NCBI GenBank assembly: GCA_964428905.1
Contig: CAYSAA010000018.1
Span: 1 to 16,025 of the forward strand
Direction of reading: 5' to 3'
Length of the DNA: 16,025 nucleotides
Source: CAYSAA01 sp964428905
GTDB taxonomy: Bacteria; Atribacterota; Phoenicimicrobiia; Phoenicimicrobiales; Stramentimicrobiaceae
Below are positions 1 to 6,659 of this stretch, in pieces. Each line of letters opens with the position of its first letter. Position 1 is the first letter of the stretch. The notes under the pieces were generated by a model. It worked only from the letters and a program-made list of their open reading frames with translations, was not told the origin of the DNA and did no database searches. The position numbers and the translations under genes are program-made.

Positions 1-76
1 TGGTGGAGATAAGGGGATTCGAACCCCTGACCTCTGCGATGCGAACGCAGCGCTCTCCCAACTGAGCTATATCCCC
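1..76 (-). tRNA. tRNA-Ala (anticodon CGC)
   Basis: Read on the minus strand, this folds as a full cloverleaf. The 7-bp acceptor stem contains the G3:U70 wobble pair that is the identity element for alanyl-tRNA synthetase. The D arm carries AGCTCAGTTGGGAGAGC. The anticodon stem CTGCG/CGCAG closes the loop TTCGCAT, giving anticodon CGC, which reads the Ala codon GCG. The T arm has the loop TTCGAAT, and the 3' CCA is encoded. The CCA begins exactly at base 1, so anything downstream of the tRNA lies outside the window. Confidence 0.97.
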
Positions 77-731
77 ATATAAATAATGAAATTTAAAATT
101 TGAGCTTAACACATCTATCTATTTTACTATAAGATAGATAATATTGCTATATGCAATTAACAGTAAATATCGCACCCGCAAAGCAGGTGGCTTTAAGAAC
201 CCCTAAAAGGGGTTCATTCTCTGTTTACTTTTAGTTAACCTTTTTTCTACTATTTTAACTTTATATTTACAAGTAATAGAACTCTTTTAGATTTCAGATG
301 AACAATGATCATATGGATTATCTTGATATTTTCATGGTTAAATAAAAGAACAGTTCCAATGACAAGAAAACTCTCACCCTTACAAAGTTCTATCATTTTT
401 TAAGCAAACATTCTCCTATCGGTGATATATTTACTCCTGAGAGGATTTCCCTTTGCCCTTAGACCTTGTTTCCTGTAATATCAAAATTTAATTCTTTCTT
501 ATCTTGGATGATACCTTTTCTCTCCAATTATCTTTTTAGAATATAATATTTTTGGGGATTTCATTTCATAGTGTTCCGGCAATTTTGGTAGAGCAATTTA
601 TTAAGACTATAGAGTAGTTTGCGGATATAGAATAAGAAGCAAGAATATTTAAATCAATATTCTATTATTGAGGGATAAAGATAATTATCTGACTATTTTA
701 ATTGATCAGAGCACTCAATACGTGGTTGTTT
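77..731. other. Gene-free stretch with several inverted repeats
   Basis: I find no convincing coding sequence in these 655 bases. The longest suggestive frame, 48 codons at 250-396 on the minus strand, has no well-placed ribosome binding site. The stretch holds an 8-bp inverted repeat at 113-120/132-139, a tandem hairpin pair at 173-215, an AT-rich 8-bp inverted repeat at 642-649/656-663, and 7-bp arms TATTGAG/CTCAATA at 666-672 and 714-720. The last two lie just downstream of the DUF6429-like gene and could structure the 3' end of its transcript, but neither is followed by a strong U-run. Confidence 0.6.
173..215. repeat. Tandem hairpin pair, possible IS200/IS605-type end remnant
   Basis: Two adjacent hairpins are visible. 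The first, 173-189, has arms around an AAA loop with seven pairs and one C-A mismatch. The second, 197-215, is a perfect 7-bp stem GAACCCC/GGGGTTC with loop TAAAA. They are separated by seven bases. Closely spaced subterminal hairpins of this kind are typical of single-strand transposon ends (IS200/IS605 family) and of the 3' part of TnpB guide RNAs. No transposase or tnpB reading frame remains nearby, so this is a suspicion based on shape. A simple rho-independent structure is the alternative, but the T-runs on both sides are weak. Confidence 0.35.
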
Positions 732-968
732 TTATTTTTCATTTACATATTTTACCATAAATTCTTTTGCCTTTTTGATTCCTTCATTAGTAAGATAAAC
801 TGATTTTGCCCTTTTGCTTCCGGAAACATAATTTTCTTCCTGTAATTCATTCAGAATTTCGAAAGGATAGCCTTTCCAACTTCTATGAATTTTTATAGAA
901 AATTCTTCCTCCTGCCATGATGTGAGGTAAATTAACAGCAGGGTTAATTCTTTGATAGTTTGTTCCAT
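732..968 (-). CDS. DUF6429-like small protein
   Basis: This 78-residue acidic protein has no membrane segment. It resembles the DUF6429 family from memory: an N-terminal helix rich in leucine (ELTLLLIYLTSW, residues 7-18), then RSWKGYPFEILNEL (29-42), then a C-terminal KSVYLTNEGIKKA (55-67). The last part looks like the wing and final helix of a winged-helix fold. Function is unknown. The start is well supported by AAGGAGG at 976-982, seven bases ahead of the ATG. A 5-bp inverted repeat GTTAA-CTA-TTAAC (988-1000) lies just upstream and could be an operator. The gene sits 94 bp downstream of fic on the same strand, so co-transcription is possible but not shown. Confidence 0.75.
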   Translation of the reverse strand: MEQTIKELTLLLIYLTSWQEEEFSIKIHRSWKGYPFEILNELQEENYVSGSKRAKSVYLTNEGIKKAKEFMVKYVNEK

Positions 969-987
969 TTTTAAACCTCCTTATATA

Positions 988-1000
988 GTTAACTATTAAC
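988..1000. promoter_or_regulatory. Small inverted repeat upstream of the DUF6429-like gene
   Basis: GTTAA and TTAAC flank a CTA spacer, six bases upstream of the AAGGAGG site of the 78-residue protein. The position suits an operator or a start-site element. The arms are short and AT-rich, so chance occurrence is quite possible. Confidence 0.3.
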
Positions 1001-1062
1001 ATATATTTTCCTTGATAATAATAACTAATTTTGATTTTTTGGAATCCATTTTGTATTTATTT

Positions 1063-2232
1063 TTATCTCTTGTCTTCTTTTGATCTTGAATCTTCAAATA
1101 AACGCAAATAGTCTTTATAAATAAAAATTCTCCCATACTTTTTATCTTTATCTTTTGGTACTAAAAGATTCAAGCTAACAAATCTTTTCACTAATCTATT
1201 CGCTCCCTCTCTCGAAAGTCCAGTAAATTCTTCAACTTTTTTTACATTAATGATGGGTAATTTATAAAGACTTTTTAGTAGCTTGTCAGCGTTTTTAGCT
1301 CCCTTTCCTAATTTCATTATTTTTTGTTGGTTTTTCTCACGTAATTCAATAATTTTATTCGAGGTTTCAATCGCATCTTCGGTAACTTTCCCAATACCTT
1401 CTAAAAAAAATTCCAGCCAGGATAATACGTTTCCTTTCCTATATTCTTCTAACTTATCGAAATATAGGTCTCGATTCCTCTTTAAATATTCGGAAAAATA
1501 CAACACTGGCCTTTCCAATAATTTTTCTTGACAAAGATAAAGCGTAATAATCAACCTGCCAGTTCGACCATTTCCATCAATAAATGGATGAATTGTTTCA
1601 AATTGTGCATGAATTAAACCTATCTTTATTAAAGCAGGTACAGTTGTATTAGTGTAAAAATATCTTTCCAAGTCGGTCATAGTGGATGCTACATACTGAG
1701 GAGGAGGAGGTACAAAGCGAGCATTATTGGGATTGTTTCCCATTATCCAATTCTGAGTTTTTCTGAATTCCCCGGGGTAAGGGAAATGGTTGCTTCTGGC
1801 ATTGATTAATAATCTCTGATGAATTTTTTTGATTAACCTTAAGGACAAAGGAATTTTATTTAACTCATGAAAGCCTAAGTTCATCGCTTCAATATAATGC
1901 AAGATATCATCTACGTCTGAAGGTAATTCAGGGGCTCTTTCAACTTCAGCATGTAAGGCATCAGTCAATTGTGCTTTAGTTCCTTCTATCTGGCTTGATA
2001 AAGCCGCTTCTTTTTTAATATACATAAAAATAAAAAAATCAATATCAGGTACAAGTTTGGTTAACCCGTCTAATTTCCCCAATAATAAGCTGGATGTAGA
2101 TAAAAGCTGAATGAACCTTTCTCCCTGAAAAGACAAATTCTGAGGAGGAAATTTTTCCGGGATAAAAGCATTATAACCCTCTATCTGTTTTATAATTTTA
2201 CCAATAATAATTTTGGATTCTTTTTTATACAT
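1063..2232 (-). CDS. Fic family protein (probable AMP-transferase) with C-terminal winged helix
   Basis: Fic proteins usually transfer AMP from ATP to a target protein side chain. This 389-residue protein has the full active-site loop HPFIDGNGRTGR at 215-226, with catalytic His215 and the anion-binding and metal residues present. The flap region FVPPPPQY is at 173-180. An N-terminal inhibitory-helix motif SSQIEGT at 79-85 contains Glu83, the type of glutamate that blocks ATP in class II (self-inhibited) Fic proteins. An N-terminal Fic_N-like region precedes it, and a winged-helix domain follows at about 325-380. Length and domain order match the common bacterial Fic/wHTH family. The ATG at 2232 is the only usable start, because an in-frame TAG lies 12 bases upstream, and there is no Shine-Dalgarno site. 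The gene looks intact. Its target is unknown. Confidence 0.93.
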   Translation of the reverse strand: MYKKESKIIIGKIIKQIEGYNAFIPEKFPPQNLSFQGERFIQLLSTSSLLLGKLDGLTKLVPDIDFFIFMYIKKEAALSSQIEGTKAQLTDALHAEVERAPELPSDVDDILHYIEAMNLGFHELNKIPLSLRLIKKIHQRLLINARSNHFPYPGEFRKTQNWIMGNNPNNARFVPPPPQYVASTMTDLERYFYTNTTVPALIKIGLIHAQFETIHPFIDGNGRTGRLIITLYLCQEKLLERPVLYFSEYLKRNRDLYFDKLEEYRKGNVLSWLEFFLEGIGKVTEDAIETSNKIIELREKNQQKIMKLGKGAKNADKLLKSLYKLPIINVKKVEEFTGLSREGANRLVKRFVSLNLLVPKDKDKKYGRIFIYKDYLRLFEDSRSKEDKR

Positions 2233-2238
2233 GTCAAT

Positions 2239-2267
2239 ATTCTATCATTAAAGTTGACATTTATCAA
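2239..2267 (-). promoter_or_regulatory. Probable fic promoter giving a leaderless mRNA
   Basis: On the minus strand, TTGATA (2267-2262) and TAGAAT (2244-2239) are each one base from the sigma-70/A consensus, with the ideal 17-bp spacer. The -10 box ends seven bases before the fic ATG, so transcription would begin at or next to the start codon. This agrees with the absence of any Shine-Dalgarno site. Confidence 0.6.
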
Positions 2268-2282
2268 ATAGATGTCAACTTT
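2250..2282. promoter_or_regulatory. 11-bp inverted repeat over the fic promoter, probable operator
   Basis: AAAGTTGACAT (2250-2260) and ATGTCAACTTT (2272-2282) are perfect inverted arms with an 11-bp spacer. The -35 box lies in the spacer, and one arm covers most of the region between -35 and -10. A third partial copy, ATGTCAA at 2231-2237, overlaps the start codon. A dimeric repressor bound here would block polymerase. The winged helix at the end of the Fic protein is the obvious candidate for autoregulation, by inference. Confidence 0.7.
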
Positions 2283-2344
2283 CATTTTACATTTAACCTC
2301 ATTATAAATACCTAAATAAATTCAAGATGATCATTTTTTCTGTT

Positions 2345-2718
2345 TTACCATCTTGTAACCTGAAAACTATTAATATTTAATTCTTTCATACCAGAGATAT
2401 CTGGAATAATGTCAAAAGTAATGAACAATTGTAATCTATCTCTTTCCAATACAATACGCTTATCAATCTCTATTGGATACTCAGAAGATATTTTTTGCAA
2501 AATTCGAAAAATCGTATCACGGTAAATACTGATATCATCTTTCCTGTTTATTACAAAGTCTAAGCCTTCTGAAAACCAATATTCCGGAAAATACATCTTT
2601 TTTAAGGCGGTTCCTCCTCTGAAAACAATATCAGTTCAATCAAATAATCTTTTTCTATAGTATCTGGAGAAACATGGTTTTTGAGAGATAATCTTTGTGC
2701 ATGAAAAAAATCAATCAT
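2345..2718 (-). pseudogene. Broken AbiEii-type toxin (nucleotidyltransferase), frameshifted and truncated
   Basis: AbiEii toxins are nucleotidyltransferase-fold proteins of about 250-300 residues. Here the start is an ATG at 2718, three bases after the stop of the antitoxin remnant, the usual abiEi-abiEii order. The first frame gives 38 residues including the family's IEKDY motif, then runs into a stop at 2602-2604. The second frame picks up with DIVFRGGTALKK, the nucleotidyltransferase GG[T/S] motif, and continues to a stop at 2345. The frames overlap around 2604-2638, so one indel or small deletion separates them. The normal SEDLDF motif reads SEGLDF, which removes the first Asp of the catalytic pair. 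The C-terminal half is absent. The locus is almost certainly inactive as a toxin. Confidence 0.82.
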
Positions 2719-2721
2719 TTT

Positions 2722-3228
2722 TTAAAACCTTACCAAATCTTTAATCTGTTGTTGTCCAAAATTATCAATCAAGCGCCAATGGTTTTTATTGATTTTTTTG
2801 AATGATAAAGTGGGGTCAAGCAAATCATACCGATCTTTTAGGTATTTTTTTAATTCCAAATAAAGATCAGAATCACCAATATTCAGTATTTCTAATAGAT
2901 AACCTAATCTCTTGGCCACAACATTTTTCTCTTGTCTTTTCACATAGCTTAATAGTTTCTTTTAATCAATCTTTTCTTTCACGATCCAAATTCCCTTAGC
3001 TATTTCCGTAATTCCTCCACAGTACTGCGGAAAAGTCAAACAGTCTATGATGGTTTTTTCTATATCTGAAATTCTGATTTTTTCTTTGCGCTCAACCCAT
3101 TCTGCTTTAATTCCCCATATCGAATCTTTTTTTACAGTAACAAAGATCATCTTGCCTTTCATTTCTCTGGGAACGACTTGTCTTTTTGGAGTGGCCACGA
3201 ATATTTTAATCAAAGGCTGCGTTAACAT
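2722..3228 (-). pseudogene. Broken AbiEi-type antitoxin, in-frame stop and missing N-terminus
   Basis: AbiEi antitoxins have an N-terminal winged helix and a C-terminal domain, and repress their own operon. The remaining part starts at family position IFVATPKRQ (in 3228-2965), continues with ISDIEKTIIDCL and CGGITEIA, then meets a TAA at 2962-2964. Without any frame change the sequence resumes as KKLLSYVKRQEKN, the family's AKRLGYLLE motif, LDPTLSF and WRLIDN, ending at 2722. One base change (TAT or another sense codon to TAA) explains the interruption. The region before 3228 that should encode the winged helix is not in frame. It is either lost or displaced, and the fragment at 4199-4381 is a candidate. 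The downstream half could restart at GTG 2943, but only as a partial protein. Confidence 0.82.
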
Positions 3229-3324
3229 CCCCCAAAATCAATCCTGAAGGCTAGTGAAAACTTATATTTCAAGACCTGATTCCCATGTATTTCTACTTTA
3301 AAAGTCTATTTTCTTTATATTAAC

Positions 3325-4056
3325 TTAATAAAACTTCTTAATCCAGCCACTAAAAAGAAATTCCTTTAATACCGGGAACATTTTTTGAAGAGCAGGTTTG
3401 CAATTCTTATCAAAAAAATCCTCCATACTTTCATTAGCCTCATCAACGATAACCCGGAAAGAAAGACTTTTTATTTCATTTAATTTAGCCACTTTTAAAA
3501 CAGCTGAGGTTTCCCAATTGCAGGCAATAGCATCAAATTCCTGATGCAATTTCTGTTTTAATTGTGTATCATTAACATCATGTTCTCCACAAGCAATATT
3601 GCCAAATTGGATATTTATACCCATTGTTCTCTGGTTATAGTTAGCAAATTCTTCGAATTCTTTTTTATAAGATGGGTTGCTGATCATAGAATAAGACTTA
3701 TCGTCACCTACGGGTTCTTTGCCCAAAGACTTAGCCATGCTAGCGTCATATTCGAATGAATATTTACCACAAACAATATCATTAATATTAATATCTTCAG
3801 TCAGTGATCCGGCAACACCGGCATCAATGATAAAATCAGTGTGAAATTCATCAATAATTAATTGGGTAGCAGAACTACAATTGATTTTACCAACCCCTGC
3901 CTTAATTGCATAAACTTCTACATTATTTTCTATTCTTTTTGAAATCAAACGTCCGGATATTTCAGATTCATTTTTCAAATCCAATACTTCTTTGCAAATA
4001 TTGTATTCATCCCCTAATGGACAAATGATTCCGACCTTGACTTCTGAATTGTTCAA
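3325..4056 (-). CDS. MTA/SAH-nucleosidase-like protein (phosphorylase superfamily)
   Basis: This 243-residue cytosolic protein belongs to the nucleoside phosphorylase/nucleosidase fold, whose MTAN members cleave methylthioadenosine or S-adenosylhomocysteine to adenine and a ribose derivative. Support: Glu17 in the first-strand position of the MTAN general acid, AGVGK at 53-57, AGVAGSL at 79-85, Glu182 in NWETSA where MTANs have MEGAA, and Asp205 in RVIVDEA where MTANs have their catalytic Asp. The substrate pocket is therefore divergent while the main acid residues are kept, so the true substrate may differ. The best start is TTG at 4056, with AAAGGAGGG at 4066-4074. An ATG five bases upstream is out of frame and stops after two codons. 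The gene has its own ribosome site and sits among AbiE remnants. Confidence 0.82.
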   Translation of the reverse strand: MNNSEVKVGIICPLGDEYNICKEVLDLKNESEISGRLISKRIENNVEVYAIKAGVGKINCSSATQLIIDEFHTDFIIDAGVAGSLTEDININDIVCGKYSFEYDASMAKSLGKEPVGDDKSYSMISNPSYKKEFEEFANYNQRTMGINIQFGNIACGEHDVNDTQLKQKLHQEFDAIACNWETSAVLKVAKLNEIKSLSFRVIVDEANESMEDFFDKNCKPALQKMFPVLKEFLFSGWIKKFY

Positions 4057-4198
4057 AACATTACTCCCTCCTTTACATTATAATTTTTATGTTTTATGTC
4101 AAATGTGAAGAACTGACCCGATTATTTCTCCTAACATACTATTTTCAGCCATAGCTATAATATTGAACTCTTTAATTATATTTTTAAAAATATTTCGG

Positions 4199-4381
4199 CT
4201 ATCTGTCAATTAAAAAGATTTGACCCCTATATTCTCTCTTCTTCAGTCTTTCAATGTAAGCAGTGGTTGTATAAATCCCCTTATTAATTCGGAGTAATTT
4301 TCCTCTTTTTGTATAGCGGTGTAGAACCATCCGAAGATAAGATCTACTTTCTTCTACACCTAATAAATGGCATCTTGCCAT
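4199..4381 (-). pseudogene. Winged-helix fragment, resembles N-terminus of AbiEi-type antitoxins
   Basis: This open stretch of 60 residues contains YLRMVLHRYTKRGKLLRINK followed by GIYTT. The pattern is that of the recognition helix and wing at the start of AbiEi-family antitoxins (a run like sRLvkkGkLvRirkGiY). It stops right after the wing, and no ribosome site precedes the ATG. It lies upstream of the nucleosidase gene, on the same strand and in the same order as the AbiEi remnant at 2722-3228. It may be the displaced N-terminus of that gene or the remnant of a second antitoxin. Recognition rests on a short motif only. Confidence 0.45.
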
Positions 4382-4681
4382 TAGACTTGGGCAAGAAGCT
4401 GAGGAGCATCGGGCAGTTCAGGCCGAGTCACCAAGACAAATATATTTTCTTTGCACAAACTCCAGAAGCCAAAAATATTCCTCCGGCTATCTATAATTAT
4501 ATACCCCCATGTCTTTTCTGAACCTATTGACTCGATTGATTCTTTACTTCAATAAATAGTACCTTAACCTCGACTATCTTCATGTTTGTCATTGATTCTA
4601 ATTAATTGATTTCCAAACGCTAATAAGTTATTATATTATACTACTAACTACTATAAAATATTTATACCCGGGCGCAAATAT
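4382..4681. other. Intergenic region between decayed segment and permease gene
   Basis: No gene is visible. The part at 4381-4440 is distinctly richer in G and C than its surroundings (for example GAGGAGCATCGGGCAG), as if a foreign or old coding remnant remained, but no frame on either strand gives a recognisable protein. The last 75 bases hold the promoter of the permease gene. Confidence 0.5.
4606..4634 (+). promoter_or_regulatory. Probable promoter of the SLC13-type permease gene
   Basis: TTGATT at 4606-4611 and TATTAT at 4629-4634 are separated by exactly 17 bp, 47 bases upstream of the ATG. The -35 box matches the consensus at four of six positions and the -10 box at five of six. The region is AT-rich, so a chance match is possible, but position and spacing are good. 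Confidence 0.5.
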
Positions 4682-6451
4682 ATGGAACAAAATATAGTGT
4701 TTATAACGCTATTCATTACCCTGGTTTTATTTATTTGGGGTAAGATACGCTATGATTTTATTGCATTAGCGGCACTATTTATAGTGACGATTTTTGGAGT
4801 GATTCCCGCAGAAAAAACCTTCTCCGGGTTTGGACATCCAGCAGTAATAACAGTAGTAGCTGTCATGATAGTCAGCCAGGGCCTTCAAAACTCCGGACTT
4901 ATAGATCTCATTGCACGCTGGTTAGGAAAATTAGGCAAAAATATGCTTCTTCAGACAGTAATACTTTGCACGGTTACGGGTATTGCCTCTGCATTTATGA
5001 ATAATGTGGGAGCTATAGCCATTATGATGCCTGTAGCCATAAAGATTTCCCGTAAAAACAATCATCCTCCCTCTTATCTGCTTATGCCTTTGGCCTTTAG
5101 TTCTATTCTCGGTGGAATGATGACATTGATTGGTACTCCCCCTAATATTATCATAGCAACTTTTCGCAGCAATTCTATAGGAACAGCTTTTAAAATGTTT
5201 GATTTTATGCCTGTTGGTCTACTTGTAACAATTACAGGAATAGCGTTTGTTTCATTATTGGGATGGCGATTATTACCAAGGAGAAAAGGTAAAGATGAAC
5301 CAGCTGAGCTTTTTCATATAGATGACTACATCACAGAGGTAAGGGTACTTAGAAATTCCAATCTGCGGGGAAAAACAATTGCTGAGATTCAAAAGATCAA
5401 AGATTTTGATATTAGTATTTTAGGTTTAATTCGCAATAAAAAACGTATACATACACCGGATCTTTCTGAAGAACTAAAGGTCAATGATATCCTGATTTTG
5501 GAAGCAGATTCAGAAAACATGAAGGAGTTCGTTGATATAAGTGGATTTAGATTGTTGGGAGGTAAGCAGTTTCGAAAAGATGCTATCGGGTCAAAAAATA
5601 TCTCCAACAAAGAAGTCATCGTTATTAGCGGCTCAAAAATATTAGGGAAAACAGCAGCAGAATTAAATCTAAGAAGCAGATATGGAATTAATTTATTAGC
5701 AGTGGCTCGTGGTGATGAACAGATCAGACAACGCCTTGGTCATATTAAATTTCAGGTGGGCGATGTATTGCTCTTACAAGGCAGAACGCAGGTATTGGAT
5801 GAAACTATCAGCAATATTGGGTGTATTCCCCTTGAAGAAAGAGGCTTGCGTATTGGTTATCAAAAAAGAATTATTCTTTCTCTTGCTATTTTTGTTACCG
5901 CCATTATAATCACAGCTATGGACATCTTGGATGTTTCTGTTTCTTTTTCTATTGCCGCACTATTACTGGTTTTAACCGGGGTAATTCCTTTTCGGGATGT
6001 CTATAAGGATATCGACTGGGCAATTATTATATTATTGGGCGCAATGATACCTGTTGGAACTGCCCTGGAAATATCCGGTGGAGCACATACCATTGCTGAT
6101 ATAATCCAATCAGTGGGAACAGGACTACCTGTCTGGATGATGCTTACAACAATAATGGTTATAACAATGTTCCTTTCAAACATTATTAATAATGCGGCAA
6201 CAGCGGTCCTGATGGCACCTATTGGAATTATCATTGCCCAAAATGCCGGATTTTCCATTGACCCTTTTTTGATGACAATCGCAGTAGGGGCTTCTTCTCC
6301 TTTTCTGACTCCCATCGGTCACCAATCAAACACTTTAGTAATGGCACCAGGTGGATATAAATTCTATGATTATTGGCGTATGGGGTTGCCCTTACAGATC
6401 CTTATAATAATAACATCTATTCCTATGATAATGTTTATTTGGCAACCATAA
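4682..6451 (+). CDS. SLC13/DASS-type anion permease with two RCK_C domains
   Basis: This 589-residue inner-membrane transporter should move a divalent anion such as sulfate or a dicarboxylate, probably with Na+. Hydrophobic helices fill residues 5-200 and 395-588, forming two inverted halves. Each half has the family pair of motifs: FMNNVGAIAIMMP (105-117) with TLIGTPPNI (148-156), and IINNAATAVLMAP (501-513) with FLTPIGHQSNTLV (541-553). Between them lie two soluble RCK_C (TrkA-C) domains, about 212-285 and 300-385, ending in patterns like VNDILILEA and VGDVLLLQG. This is typical of the long bacterial members and suggests ligand gating. The ATG at 4682 has only a weak upstream GGGCGC and no good Shine-Dalgarno site. 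It is the only plus-strand gene in the window. The substrate cannot be read from sequence. Confidence 0.9.
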   Translation: MEQNIVFITLFITLVLFIWGKIRYDFIALAALFIVTIFGVIPAEKTFSGFGHPAVITVVAVMIVSQGLQNSGLIDLIARWLGKLGKNMLLQTVILCTVTGIASAFMNNVGAIAIMMPVAIKISRKNNHPPSYLLMPLAFSSILGGMMTLIGTPPNIIIATFRSNSIGTAFKMFDFMPVGLLVTITGIAFVSLLGWRLLPRRKGKDEPAELFHIDDYITEVRVLRNSNLRGKTIAEIQKIKDFDISILGLIRNKKRIHTPDLSEELKVNDILILEADSENMKEFVDISGFRLLGGKQFRKDAIGSKNISNKEVIVISGSKILGKTAAELNLRSRYGINLLAVARGDEQIRQRLGHIKFQVGDVLLLQGRTQVLDETISNIGCIPLEERGLRIGYQKRIILSLAIFVTAIIITAMDILDVSVSFSIAALLLVLTGVIPFRDVYKDIDWAIIILLGAMIPVGTALEISGGAHTIADIIQSVGTGLPVWMMLTTIMVITMFLSNIINNAATAVLMAPIGIIIAQNAGFSIDPFLMTIAVGASSPFLTPIGHQSNTLVMAPGGYKFYDYWRMGLPLQILIIITSIPMIMFIWQP

Positions 6452-6460
6452 TATAAATAA

Positions 6461-6480
6461 TCAAGTTGTTATCAACTTGA
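6461..6480 (+). terminator. Possible terminator of the permease gene
   Basis: An 8-bp perfect stem TCAAGTTG/CAACTTGA with loop TTAT lies 10 bases after the permease stop and is followed by CTTTGCTTAT. The stem is AT-rich and the T-run is interrupted, so termination would be weak. Confidence 0.4.
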
Positions 6481-6527
6481 CTTTGCTTATACAGGTTTAG
6501 GTCTTGAATTATCAGTTTTCTTCATTT

Positions 6528-6659
6528 TCAACTCTTTTGATTGTTTTGCCATACATAACATAATTCATACCAGCACATTTCTTCCAGAAAATCCCGGGAA
6601 CCAACCAGATTCCCTCCCGTGGCTATTGTCTTGGTTATTTTATAATCTGGGAAGCGATA
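6528..6659 (-). pseudogene. Orphan conserved-looking frame, possible frameshifted tail
   Basis: One frame is open for 43 codons and reads like real protein. It begins YRFPDYKITK, continues with TIATGGNLVGSRDFLEEMC, then WYELCYVWQ, and ends at a TGA (6528-6530). There is no start codon or ribosome site at its head, and a stop (6660-6662) lies immediately upstream. It overlaps the last 20 bases of the GNAT gene in another frame. It could be the original C-terminus of that gene after a frameshift near 6660, or the remnant of a lost neighbour. I do not recognise the family. Confidence 0.4.

Noticed and set aside
250..396. 48-codon minus-strand frame starting with an ATG at 396
   Set aside because: It reads somewhat like protein, but the nearest AGGAG is about 16 bases from the ATG, composition is biased to AT-rich codons, and I recognise no motif. 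Left as unsupported.
1..731. tRNA-Ala as the attachment site of an island covering the accessory segment
   Set aside because: The tRNA 3' end faces left, out of the window, while the accessory genes lie on its 5' side. No integrase and no repeat of the tRNA 3' end are visible here.
4178..4193. 16-bp perfect palindrome of A and T only
   Set aside because: It consists of T5-A5 with ATA/TAT ends in an AT-rich stretch, which is easily produced by chance, and it has no clear position relative to a promoter or gene end.
4309..4521. 70-codon plus-strand frame with a proline-rich end
   Set aside because: It overlaps the winged-helix fragment on the other strand, has no ribosome site, and shows no recognisable domain.
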